A stretch of DNA of 11,077 nucleotides from assembly GCA_027592975.1 (NCBI GenBank), contig JAQCJS010000013.1, forward strand, positions 1 to 11,077, read 5' to 3'. Made by a program: the position numbers and the translations under genes. Source of the stretch: Chloroflexota bacterium (GTDB taxonomy: Bacteria > Chloroflexota > Dehalococcoidia > UBA2979). Shown one piece after another: positions 1-5,885 of this stretch. The notes under the pieces are model-generated. The model saw only the letters and a program-made list of their open reading frames with translations. It had not been told where the DNA came from and searched no databases. Position 1 is the stretch's first letter. Each line of letters starts with the position of its first letter.

Positions 1-1536
1 CGCACCCGCGCCCGCACCCGGCGGGCGCTGGCCCTGTCCGCCGCCTGCACCCGCGCCCTGTGGACGCTGTCCGCCCGCACCACCCGCGCCGCCGCCGAGG
101 ATCGCTCCGATCTGCGCGCCGGACGCCCCGCTGGTGAGCGACCGGACGAGGGAGGGGAGCTGGTCGCGGATATCGTTCAGCGCGTTCCCGCGCAGGATCG
201 CCGCCTGCACCGGGTACGTGACCACGCCCTGCGTGACCGTGGGCACCGCGCTCACGCCGATCACCCGAACCACGTACGCGTTCCGCGGCATGGAGTCGAA
301 CCGCGCCAGCCCGAGCATCCCGGCCTTGATGTTCACCAGGTCGGCCTCGGAGATCGTCAGGTCCAGGCGGATCGCGTCGGGGTTCGTGAGCACCACGACC
401 GCGGTGCCCGCGCCGATGCGCTGGCCGACGACCGCGGTGACCGCGCCCGCCTTCCCGCCGAACGGCGCGAACAGCGTCATGTCATCCAGCGCGTCCTGCG
501 CCTGCTGCAGCGCGATCTCCGCGCTGCGGACGGCCTGCTGCTGTACCGCCAGGTCGAGCGGTGCCGGCCGGGCCAGCGCCTCGGCCCGTGCCAGCACGGA
601 ATCGTACGAGGCCTGCGCGGTCTCCACGGCTGCACGCGCGTTGCGGATGGCCTCATCGCTCGGGGTAGTGAGCTCCTTCAGGCTGAGCTCCGCGGACAGC
701 ACGGAGGCAGCCGCCGTCTCGCGGCTCGCGAGCGCGTTGGTGTGCGAGGCATTCGCGGAGATGAGCGAAGTGACGGCAGAGGTGAGGTTCTGCGTGGGCA
801 CCGTCCGCCCGCGTGAAATGCTCGTCTGCAGCATCTCGATGAAGTTCGCGTTGATCGGGATGTCCTCAGGGTCGCAGATGCCCAGCGTCGCCTCGAGCGC
901 CAGGCTGCAGTAGACGTTCTGCGCCTGGTACAGGCTGGCGCGCGTCGAGTTCATGCTGTTCTCCGAGGACTGCAGGGAGACGCGCGCGGAGGACAGCGCG
1001 TTCTGCGCGGAGAGGAGCTGGGTGGCTGTCGGCTTGCCCAGGCTGGCGGAGGTCGCCTGTGCGCTCTCCAGCTGTGTTCGGGCGCTCACCAGGCTCTGCT
1101 GCATCGCCGTCCGGTCGACCGCGCTCGGCTCCAGCAGCTGCTGCAGGCGAAGCTGTGCCTGCACCAACGCCGCGCCCGCGGTCTCCACGTTGCGCTGCGC
1201 TGTCCGGGCGTCCAGGCGCACCAGTGGCTGCCCGGTCCTCACTTCCTCGCCCAGGCGCACCAGCACATCGGTCACCAGGCCGCCGGCGGTGAAGGTGAGG
1301 GGCGTCGACTGCTCGGCTGCGGCGGTACCGGAGGCGGTCAGCGTGGTCGAGAGCGACCCGAGGGTGACCTTCGCCTGCTGGGTGGTGACCACGGCAGCAG
1401 TCTGACGGTCGCGGTACAGGCCCCAATACCCGGTGCCCACGATCACCCCGACCAGGACCACAGAGGTGACCACGCGCCAGCGGCGCCAGAGCGGCTTGCG
1501 GCCGATCAGGTTCGAAACGTCGGAGCGAGATGCCAT
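1..1536 (-). CDS. HlyD/RND-type periplasmic adaptor (membrane-fusion) subunit of an efflux pump, 3' end outside window
   Basis: The reading frame is open from an ATG at 1536 to the window edge (512 codons, no stop), so the C-terminus is missing. The start follows an AGGGG ribosome site by about 4 bases. Residues 1-20 are basic, and residues 22-41 form one membrane anchor, so the rest should lie outside the membrane. Residues 76-110 (GGLVTDVLVRLGEEV) and 352-386 (APFGGKAGAVTAVVGQRIGAG) are the two halves of the lipoyl/barrel-sandwich domain. Between them is a long Ala/Gln/Ser-rich helical hairpin (about 112-350). A beta-barrel region follows (388-450, with TQGVVTYPV). Adaptors of this family link an inner-membrane ABC or RND transporter to the outside. 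The partner pump genes would be expected beyond the left edge, which is inference. Oddities are a Cys pair (C210, C221) in a loop interrupting the hairpin, and a Gly/Ala/Gln/Pro low-complexity stretch from about residue 480 to the edge. The family is secure; the substrate is unknown. Confidence 0.88.
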   Translation of the reverse strand, partial: MASRSDVSNLIGRKPLWRRWRVVTSVVLVGVIVGTGYWGLYRDRQTAAVVTTQQAKVTLGSLSTTLTASGTAAAEQSTPLTFTAGGLVTDVLVRLGEEVRTGQPLVRLDARTAQRNVETAGAALVQAQLRLQQLLEPSAVDRTAMQQSLVSARTQLESAQATSASLGKPTATQLLSAQNALSSARVSLQSSENSMNSTRASLYQAQNVYCSLALEATLGICDPEDIPINANFIEMLQTSISRGRTVPTQNLTSAVTSLISANASHTNALASRETAAASVLSAELSLKELTTPSDEAIRNARAAVETAQASYDSVLARAEALARPAPLDLAVQQQAVRSAEIALQQAQDALDDMTLFAPFGGKAGAVTAVVGQRIGAGTAVVVLTNPDAIRLDLTISEADLVNIKAGMLGLARFDSMPRNAYVVRVIGVSAVPTVTQGVVTYPVQAAILRGNALNDIRDQLPSLVRSLTSGASGAQIGAILGGGAGGAGGQRPQGAGAGGGQGQRPPGAGAGA

Positions 1537-1604
1537 TACCCCTCGCCCTTCGGACGCACAGCCAGGATGCCGGACAGTAGGGTGGGGGTACTGGCGGCGG
1601 GCAC

Positions 1605-1633
1605 ATGATAAACACGTACCGTAATCGTGCCTT
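1605..1633 (-). promoter_or_regulatory. Candidate sigma70-type promoter for the efflux adaptor gene
   Basis: Read on the minus strand, TATCAT (1610 to 1605) matches the -10 consensus at 5 of 6 positions. AAGGCA (1633 to 1628) lies 17 bp upstream and matches the -35 consensus at only 3 of 6. A transcript would start near 1598, giving a leader of about 60 bases to the ATG at 1536. The stretch is noticeably more AT-rich than its surroundings. The weak -35 and its overlap with a palindrome suggest a regulated promoter, but this is inference. Confidence 0.45.
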
Positions 1634-1641
1634 CACGTTAC
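1621..1641. promoter_or_regulatory. Imperfect palindrome, candidate operator for the efflux adaptor gene
   Basis: The arms GTAATCGTG (1621-1629) and CACGTTAC (1634-1641) are inverted repeats with one extra base in the left arm, separated by CCTT. The centre overlaps the proposed -35 element. A palindrome of about 20 bp over a promoter, in front of an efflux gene, is a typical site for a dimeric repressor of the TetR or MarR kind. No such regulator gene is present in the window, so the binding protein is unknown. Confidence 0.4.
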
Positions 1642-1689
1642 ACCGATGCCACAGTGTTCGCCGTTCGTTCGAGCGGAAGAGAGTCCCGC

Positions 1690-2070
1690 CTACATCTGCG
1701 CGACGAGCGTGGCGAGCCACATCGCCGCGCCGTTGGCGGCCCACAGCACGGAGGCGTAGCGAAGCGCCCGCGCCGAGGTTGCCCGCAGGTTTCGCTCCGG
1801 GCGGCCCAGACGGTGCAGGCCATTGGCCCAGGCCCGCCCGACCAGCGCCTCGCTCCCGGCGACCAGAGCGGTAATCCCCAGCAGCGGGAGACTGAGGGCG
1901 ACCGCGCTGCCGAGGATGAACAGGTGCGTGAGCCAGGGGTAGGCGTGGCCGGCTGCGGCGAGCACGAACAGCCCACTGACGAACAGACTCCCCCCGACCA
2001 CCGCGAGCGCGCCCGTGGAGACGTGGGGGATCCCCCCGCCACGCGCCTGCACCGTGTCTCGCTCACCCAT
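1690..2070 (-). CDS. Small three-helix membrane protein of unknown function
   Basis: This encodes 126 residues from ATG (2070) to TAG (1690-1692). A clear AGGGAG ribosome site sits 6 bases before the start. It decides against longer in-frame starts, which would run through the opposite-strand PAS gene. Three hydrophobic segments are visible at about residues 18-40, 46-72 and 103-123. The loop 73-102 is basic (HRLGRPERNLRATSARALR) and probably cytoplasmic. The N-terminal 17 residues are polar. I recognise no family, catalytic motif or metal site. The gene lies 153 bp upstream of the adaptor gene on the same strand, but that gap holds its own promoter candidate, so an operon is uncertain. The PAS gene diverges from it across 238 bp. 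Coding status is well supported by the start signals and the transmembrane pattern; function is open. Confidence 0.7.
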   Translation of the reverse strand: MGERDTVQARGGGIPHVSTGALAVVGGSLFVSGLFVLAAAGHAYPWLTHLFILGSAVALSLPLLGITALVAGSEALVGRAWANGLHRLGRPERNLRATSARALRYASVLWAANGAAMWLATLVAQM

Positions 2071-2220
2071 TGCTGACTCCCTGCCTCGGCCCGGTCGGCT
2101 CATCGTCGCGCATCCCTGCACGACCGGATCATCGGCACCTCCGGGTGCCCGCCCCTCCCGCCGCACGCTCGGGGAAACCCGCGCTTCAGGGGCGCCGTCC
2201 CCCTCGGGTTCGTGCAGATT

Positions 2221-2238
2221 CGGCGGCTCTCGCCGCCG
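2221..2238 (+). repeat. Perfect hairpin in the divergent intergenic region
   Basis: CGGCGGC (2221-2227) and GCCGCCG (2232-2238) form a 7-bp perfect stem with a TCTC loop. The right arm is also complementary to the CGG run that follows at 2248, so it could pair with either partner if both are transcribed. It may instead lie upstream of the transcription start and act only at the DNA level, or not at all. Confidence 0.45.
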
Positions 2239-2247
2239 TGCGCCACG

Positions 2248-2273
2248 CGGCGGCGGCGGCGGCGGCGGCGGCG
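2248..2273. repeat. (CGG)8 trinucleotide run
   Basis: Eight uninterrupted CGG units plus a trailing CG lie in the divergent spacer between the three-helix membrane protein gene and the PAS gene, 35 bases before the PAS start codon. The run is non-coding in the chosen annotation. Such runs can change length by replication slippage and can form hairpins or two-layer G-quadruplexes. A TAnnnT -10-like hexamer (TAGGCT, 2274-2279) follows directly, so length changes could alter promoter spacing; that is inference. Confidence 0.8.
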
Positions 2274-2280
2274 TAGGCTG

Positions 2281-2295
2281 CTCCTGCCGCAGGAG
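2281..2295 (+). promoter_or_regulatory. Hairpin sequestering the Shine-Dalgarno of the PAS gene
   Basis: CTCCTG (2281-2286) and CAGGAG (2290-2295) form a perfect 6-bp stem with a CCG loop. The right arm contains AGGAG, the best ribosome-binding sequence for the ATG at 2309, and the left arm carries CTCCT, an exact anti-Shine-Dalgarno. The spacing from AGGAG to ATG is long (13 bases). The overlapping AGAGGA (2294-2299) is better spaced and only partly in the stem. The arrangement would lower translation unless something opens the stem. Confidence 0.5.
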
Positions 2296-2308
2296 AGGAT
2301 CACCCCCC

Positions 2309-2794
2309 ATGACGCAGGACCACCCGACGACCTCTGAAGAGCAGGCCCGCCTGCTGCTGGACCAGTCCCCGGACGCGATGATCCTCGCGAACCGGGAGGG
2401 GATCATCCGCGAGTGGAACGCCGCCGCCACGCGCATCTTCGGCCACCCGCGCGAGACGGCGCTCCACCAGAACCTTGACCTGATCATCCCGGAGCGCTTC
2501 CGCGAGGCCCACTGGCGCGGCTACGACCGCGCCCTCGCCGAGGGGCGCACGAAGTACGAGGGCCGTTCGATGCCGACGCGGTCGATGCGCGCGGACGGCA
2601 GCACGATCTACGTGGAGTTCTCGTTCGGGATGATCGAGGATGGCGGCGCGATCGTTGGCGTGCTCGCGACGGCGCGAGACATCACGGAGCGCTTCGAGCA
2701 CGAACGCACCGAGCGCGCACGCGTGCGTGCCCTCGAGGAGCGCGTCTCGGCCCTGGACAGCATGGGAGACACCGGGACGGACGCCCCGGCATAG
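2309..2794 (+). CDS. Stand-alone PAS-domain protein
   Basis: This encodes 161 residues from ATG, with an AGGAG site 13 bases upstream. The frame is open further upstream, but that part overlaps the divergent gene and is low-complexity, so I reject longer starts. Residues 10-130 are one PAS fold. It shows SPDAMILANREGIIREWN (about 20-37), RIFGHPRETALHQNLDLIIP (42-61), the polar strand RADGSTIYVEFSFGMI and the closing DITERFEHE. Residues 125-150 are Arg/Glu-rich and likely form a helix or coiled coil, as often links PAS domains to partners. No kinase, cyclase, GGDEF or DNA-binding domain is attached. PAS domains sense ligands, redox state or light, or mediate dimerisation. H68 (REAHWRGYDRAL) sits where FixL-type PAS domains carry their haem-ligating His, so haem binding is possible but unproven. 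The metallopeptidase gene follows after 53 bp and may be co-transcribed. Confidence 0.82.
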   Translation: MTQDHPTTSEEQARLLLDQSPDAMILANREGIIREWNAAATRIFGHPRETALHQNLDLIIPERFREAHWRGYDRALAEGRTKYEGRSMPTRSMRADGSTIYVEFSFGMIEDGGAIVGVLATARDITERFEHERTERARVRALEERVSALDSMGDTGTDAPA

Positions 2795-2847
2795 CGGCGC
2801 GCGGGGCTACGCTGGGAGGACGAGCAGACGGCGAGGAGACGCGACCC

Positions 2848-3618
2848 GTGGCGCGACGAGCCAGCGCGGCACACACCGGGACGAGCGCCGCGAACGCGGC
2901 GCCCGAGCGTGGCAGCGTGGAGCACGCTGGCACCGCCATTGAGTACGAGGTTGTACGGAGCGTCCGGCGCCGCCGCACCCTGGAGCTGACGGTGGACGGG
3001 CAGGGCGTGCGCGTGGCCGCACCGATGCGCACGCCACGCCGGGAGATCGAGGAGTTCGTGCGCGGCCGCACGCCGTGGATCCTGAAGCACCGCCGCACCG
3101 TCCTGGCGCCGCTCACCTACGCCAGCGGCGAGACCATGCCGTTCCAGGGCACCGCCCTCCCGCTGTTCGTGACGGAAGACCGCGGCCGCGGTGTCACCGT
3201 GACGCGCGGCCTGTTCGACCTGCACGTCACCGTCCCCGCTCGCTACGATGCCGCCCGCCGGACGACCGCGATCGGGAACGCGCTCACCCGCTGGTACGCG
3301 GAGCGCGCGCAGGAGGCGGTAGAGGCGAGCGTGGCCCGCTGGGTCGCGATCACCGGGCGCTGGCCGAAGCGGGTGCTGGTGCGCAACCAGCGGCAACGAT
3401 GGGGGTCGTGTTCCCCGGACGGCACGCTGCGCTTCAACTGGCGCCTGATCATGCTCGACCCGTCGCTACTCGATTATGTCGTGGTGCATGAACTCGCCCA
3501 CCTCGAGGTGCCCAGCCACGGCCCGCCCTTCTGGAGCGCCGTGGTCCGGCTGCTCCCCGACCACGCCGCGCGGCGGCGTCGCATGCGCGAGGCGGCGGCG
3601 AACCTGCCGAAGCTCTAG
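2848..3618 (+). CDS. YgjP/DUF45-type zinc metallopeptidase-like protein
   Basis: This encodes 256 residues from a GTG start, with GAGGAG 9 bases upstream. Residues 1-30 are a low-complexity Ala/Arg/Gly extension absent from most relatives. The family core starts near residue 32 (EYEVVRSVRRRRTLELTV). The diagnostic QRWGSC motif is at 183-188. The zinc site is HELAH (H214, E215, H218) with a third His, H224, in a SHGPPFW context. This is the arrangement of the YgjP/SprT-like group often annotated as M48-family. No signal peptide or membrane segment is visible, so a cytoplasmic location is likely. The natural substrate of this family is poorly known, so I give no pathway. It lies 53 bp behind the PAS gene and ends 16 bp before the stop of a convergent gene. 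A TACGCT hexamer at 2808-2813 could be a private -10 element. Confidence 0.88.
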   Translation: MARRASAAHTGTSAANAAPERGSVEHAGTAIEYEVVRSVRRRRTLELTVDGQGVRVAAPMRTPRREIEEFVRGRTPWILKHRRTVLAPLTYASGETMPFQGTALPLFVTEDRGRGVTVTRGLFDLHVTVPARYDAARRTTAIGNALTRWYAERAQEAVEASVARWVAITGRWPKRVLVRNQRQRWGSCSPDGTLRFNWRLIMLDPSLLDYVVVHELAHLEVPSHGPPFWSAVVRLLPDHAARRRRMREAAANLPKL

Positions 3619-3638
3619 CGGGCCGGCGCGCTCGCTAG
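3615..3638. terminator. Inverted repeat spanning both stop codons of a convergent gene pair
   Basis: CTAGCG (3615-3620) and CGCTAG (3633-3638) are perfect 6-bp inverted repeats around a 12-base GC-only-but-one loop. Each arm contains the TAG stop of one of the two converging genes. An internal AGCG/CGCT pairing offers an alternative stem. It could act as a short bidirectional terminator, but no U-tract follows on either strand, so termination is a guess. Confidence 0.35.
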
Positions 3639-3880
3639 CCGCCGGTCTGTCGCGCGCCGAAGTAGAACCCGGTGACCATGGCCGCCTCCAGCGCCAGCGC
3701 GCCCAGCAGGCCCAGCGCCGCGTCCACCGCGCCCATCCACAGCAGCACCACCACCCTGCCGACGTGCGCTACCAGGAACGCGGCGACGATCGCCACCGCC
3801 AGGTACGCCCGCACAGTCCCCGGTGGCTTCCCCAGGGGAGCGTCCGTCACCACCGCCCCCACCGAATCGCCTGCTTCCAC
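3635..3880 (-). CDS. Small two-helix membrane protein of unknown function
   Basis: I place the start at a GTG (3880) because a strong GAGGGGG ribosome site lies just upstream, like the GAGGGGG before the DinB-like gene. This gives 81 residues; a TTG at 3925 would add 15 residues with no good ribosome site. Residues 1-23 are acidic/polar. Residues 25-48 (RAYLAVAIVAAFLVAHVGRV...) and about 52-74 (VDAALGLLGALALEAAMVTG) are hydrophobic helices, and the protein ends FYFGARQTGG. Two-helix proteins ending in a GFYFG-type motif are common unnamed bacterial membrane proteins, some of them holin-like in size, but I see no lysis partner or phage context. The gene converges on the metallopeptidase gene and diverges from the ABC exporter genes across 196 bp. 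A TAGGTT hexamer (3930 to 3925) might be its -10 element. Confidence 0.68.
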   Translation of the reverse strand: MEAGDSVGAVVTDAPLGKPPGTVRAYLAVAIVAAFLVAHVGRVVVLLWMGAVDAALGLLGALALEAAMVTGFYFGARQTGG

Positions 3881-3960
3881 CGTGTCCCCCTCGCCCGCGC
3901 ACCCGCTCGGCCTCGCGACCACCAAACCTAGGCCGAAGGACGGGATGCGCGAAGTCAGGC

Positions 3961-3989
3961 ATGGCAGATAGGACGCCGGCCCATATACT
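3961..3989 (+). promoter_or_regulatory. Candidate sigma70-type promoter of the ABC exporter operon
   Basis: TATACT (3984-3989) matches the -10 consensus at 5 of 6 positions. ATGGCA (3961-3966) matches the -35 at 4 of 6, with 17 bp between them. Transcription would begin near 3996, leaving a leader of about 80 bases. This is the best promoter-like pair in the 196-bp divergent spacer. The bases just downstream resemble a stretch at 9364-9392 (see findings). Confidence 0.5.
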
Positions 3990-4076
3990 GGGGCTGAACC
4001 CTCACGCGCGCGTCAGAGTGCTTCCGCACCGCGCCGGCCCGCCGCGGGGACAGCTGGGAACGAGAGCGCCCGCGCG

Positions 4077-5876
4077 ATGCGCATCCTGATCCGTCTGCTC
4101 GGCTTCCTCCACCCCTTCCGGGGCCTCCTCCTCGTCACCCTCGGGATGATGATCGGCGCCAGCGTGTTCTCGCTCGCGGTGCCGCAGATCATCGGGTACG
4201 CGCTCGACAGCGCGATCGCCTCGCAGCGCGCGGGGGATCGGGTGACCTGGAGGCCGCTGCTCGTCGGGTTCGGGCTGATCATGACGGCGGCAACGCTGCG
4301 CGGGGTCTTCGCGTTCTCGCAGCAGTACCTCGGCGAAAAGCTGTCGCAGTCGGTGGCCTACACCATCCGCAACGCGATCTACGATCGCCTGCAGAAGCTC
4401 TCGTTCGCGTACCACGACCAGGCGCAGATCGGCCAGATCATGTCGCGCGCCACGCAGGACGTGGAGGCGGTCCGCATGTACATCAACATGGGGATCATCC
4501 GCGTCGGCGCGATCCTGATCCTGTTGATCGTGACGCTGATCCTGATGCTCCGCACCAGCCCCGCGCTCACGCTCGTGTCGTGGACGTTCCTGCCGGTGAT
4601 GGCGCTGATCTCGATCTGGGCGAGCAACCGCCTGCGGCCGCTCTGGGAGTTGGTGCAGGACGGCCAGGGCCGCATGAGCAACGTGCTGCAGGAGAACCTG
4701 TCCGGCGTCCGCGTGGTGAAGGCGTTCAGCCGCGAGGACTTCGAGGCGCGCAAGTTCAACGCGGAGGTGGAGCAACTCTTCAACTACTCCTACCGCACGA
4801 ACCAGATGCAGGCGCAGAGCGGGCCCCTCCTCACCGCCCTCGGCGCGCTCGCCATCGTCTCGACCGTGCTCTTCGGCGGGCGCGAGGTGGCCGACGGGAC
4901 GATCACGCCGGGCGAGTTGGTGGCCTTCGTGGTCTACCTACAGCTGCTCCAGCAGCCGGTGCGGATGCTGGGCTTCATGATCAACATCTTCAGCCGCACC
5001 GCCAGCGCCGGTCAGCGCATCTACGACATCCTGGACGCGGAGAGCGCCGTGCAGGAACGCGCAGGCGCCCTCGTCCTCACGCCCGCACAGCAGCGCGCAC
5101 GCGGCGAGGTGCGCTTCGAGCAGGTCGCGTTCGGCTACGGCGCGCAGACGCCCGTGCTGCACGACGTCACGTTCGAGGCGCACCCCGGCGAGATCGTGGC
5201 GCTCGTCGGGCCCACCGGCTCCGGCAAGTCGTCGCTGGTGAACCTGATGCCGCGCTTCTACGATGTGACCGCCGGCCACGTGCTGATCGGCGGGCACGAT
5301 GTGCGTGATCTGACGATCGCGTCGCTGCGCGGCCAGATCGGCATCGTCCAGCAGGACGTGTTCCTGTTCATCGACACGATCCGCGAGAACATCCGCTACG
5401 GACGCCTCGAAGCAACCAACGAAGAGGTGGAGGAGGCCGCGAAGGCGGCGCGCATCCACGAGTTCATCCTGTCGCTGCCGGACGGCTACGACACCTGGGT
5501 GGGCGAGCGCGGCGTAACGCTGTCCGGCGGCCAGAAGCAGCGCATCTCCATCGCTCGCACGCTGCTGCTGGATCCCGCGATCCTGATCTTCGATGACTCC
5601 ACGTCCAGCGTGGACATGGAGACCGAGTACCTCATTCAGCAGGCGCTCGCGGAGCTGATGCAGGGACGCACCACCTTCGTCATCGCGCAGCGGCTACGCA
5701 CCGTGAAGGCGGCCGACACGATCCTGGTGCTGGATCGTGGCGCGATCGTGGAGCGCGGCAAGCACGAGGATCTCGCGCGTGGCGGCGGCCTGTACCAGCG
5801 CATCTACGAGCTCGAGCTGCGCGACCAGGAGGAGGCCTTCGAGGCGTCCTCCGGCGCGGCCGCGACGCGGGCGTAG
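4077..5876 (+). CDS. ABC exporter half-transporter, subunit with degenerate catalytic residues
   Basis: This is a 599-residue fusion of a six-helix exporter membrane domain (about 10-310) and an ATPase domain (about 345-585). The start fits the family N-terminus (RILIRLLGFLHPFRG), although the ribosome site is weak. Motifs are Walker A GPTGSGKS (378-385), Q-loop Q426, signature LSGGQ (482-486), Walker B ILIFDD (502-507) and D-loop SSVD (510-513). Two key residues deviate. D507 stands where the catalytic Glu should be, and Q538 (VIAQRL) replaces the switch His. Both changes are known from the non-hydrolysing site of heterodimeric exporters such as TM287/288, BmrCD and LmrCD. The next gene, 9 bp on, encodes the complementary half. 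The pair should export hydrophobic compounds or lipids from the cytoplasm or inner leaflet; the substrate cannot be read from sequence. Exporter family and heterodimer role are secure. Confidence 0.93.
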   Translation: MRILIRLLGFLHPFRGLLLVTLGMMIGASVFSLAVPQIIGYALDSAIASQRAGDRVTWRPLLVGFGLIMTAATLRGVFAFSQQYLGEKLSQSVAYTIRNAIYDRLQKLSFAYHDQAQIGQIMSRATQDVEAVRMYINMGIIRVGAILILLIVTLILMLRTSPALTLVSWTFLPVMALISIWASNRLRPLWELVQDGQGRMSNVLQENLSGVRVVKAFSREDFEARKFNAEVEQLFNYSYRTNQMQAQSGPLLTALGALAIVSTVLFGGREVADGTITPGELVAFVVYLQLLQQPVRMLGFMINIFSRTASAGQRIYDILDAESAVQERAGALVLTPAQQRARGEVRFEQVAFGYGAQTPVLHDVTFEAHPGEIVALVGPTGSGKSSLVNLMPRFYDVTAGHVLIGGHDVRDLTIASLRGQIGIVQQDVFLFIDTIRENIRYGRLEATNEEVEEAAKAARIHEFILSLPDGYDTWVGERGVTLSGGQKQRISIARTLLLDPAILIFDDSTSSVDMETEYLIQQALAELMQGRTTFVIAQRLRTVKAADTILVLDRGAIVERGKHEDLARGGGLYQRIYELELRDQEEAFEASSGAAATRA

Positions 5877-5885
5877 GGGGAGCAC

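Noticed and set aside
1..60. GC-rich direct repeats as a possible CRISPR or DNA repeat array
   Set aside because: The repetition follows codons of a Gly/Ala/Gln/Pro tail in the open adaptor frame and has no spacer structure.
134..913. Open frame of 259 codons on the plus strand
   Set aside because: It is the shadow of the efflux adaptor on the minus strand. The translation is Ala/Ser/Arg-rich with no recognisable domain.
866..1744. 292-codon minus-strand frame overlapping the adaptor start
   Set aside because: It is a different frame from the adaptor, which has a ribosome site, membrane anchor and lipoyl halves. The alternative product is compositionally aberrant.
2248..2273. CGG run as part of a poly-Gly or poly-Ala coding segment
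   Set aside because: Frames through it have no start signals and overlap the divergent gene. The PAS protein begins properly at 2309.
3635..3880. Small membrane protein as a phage holin
   Set aside because: No endolysin, spanin or other phage gene is present, and two-helix proteins of this size are common in chromosomes.
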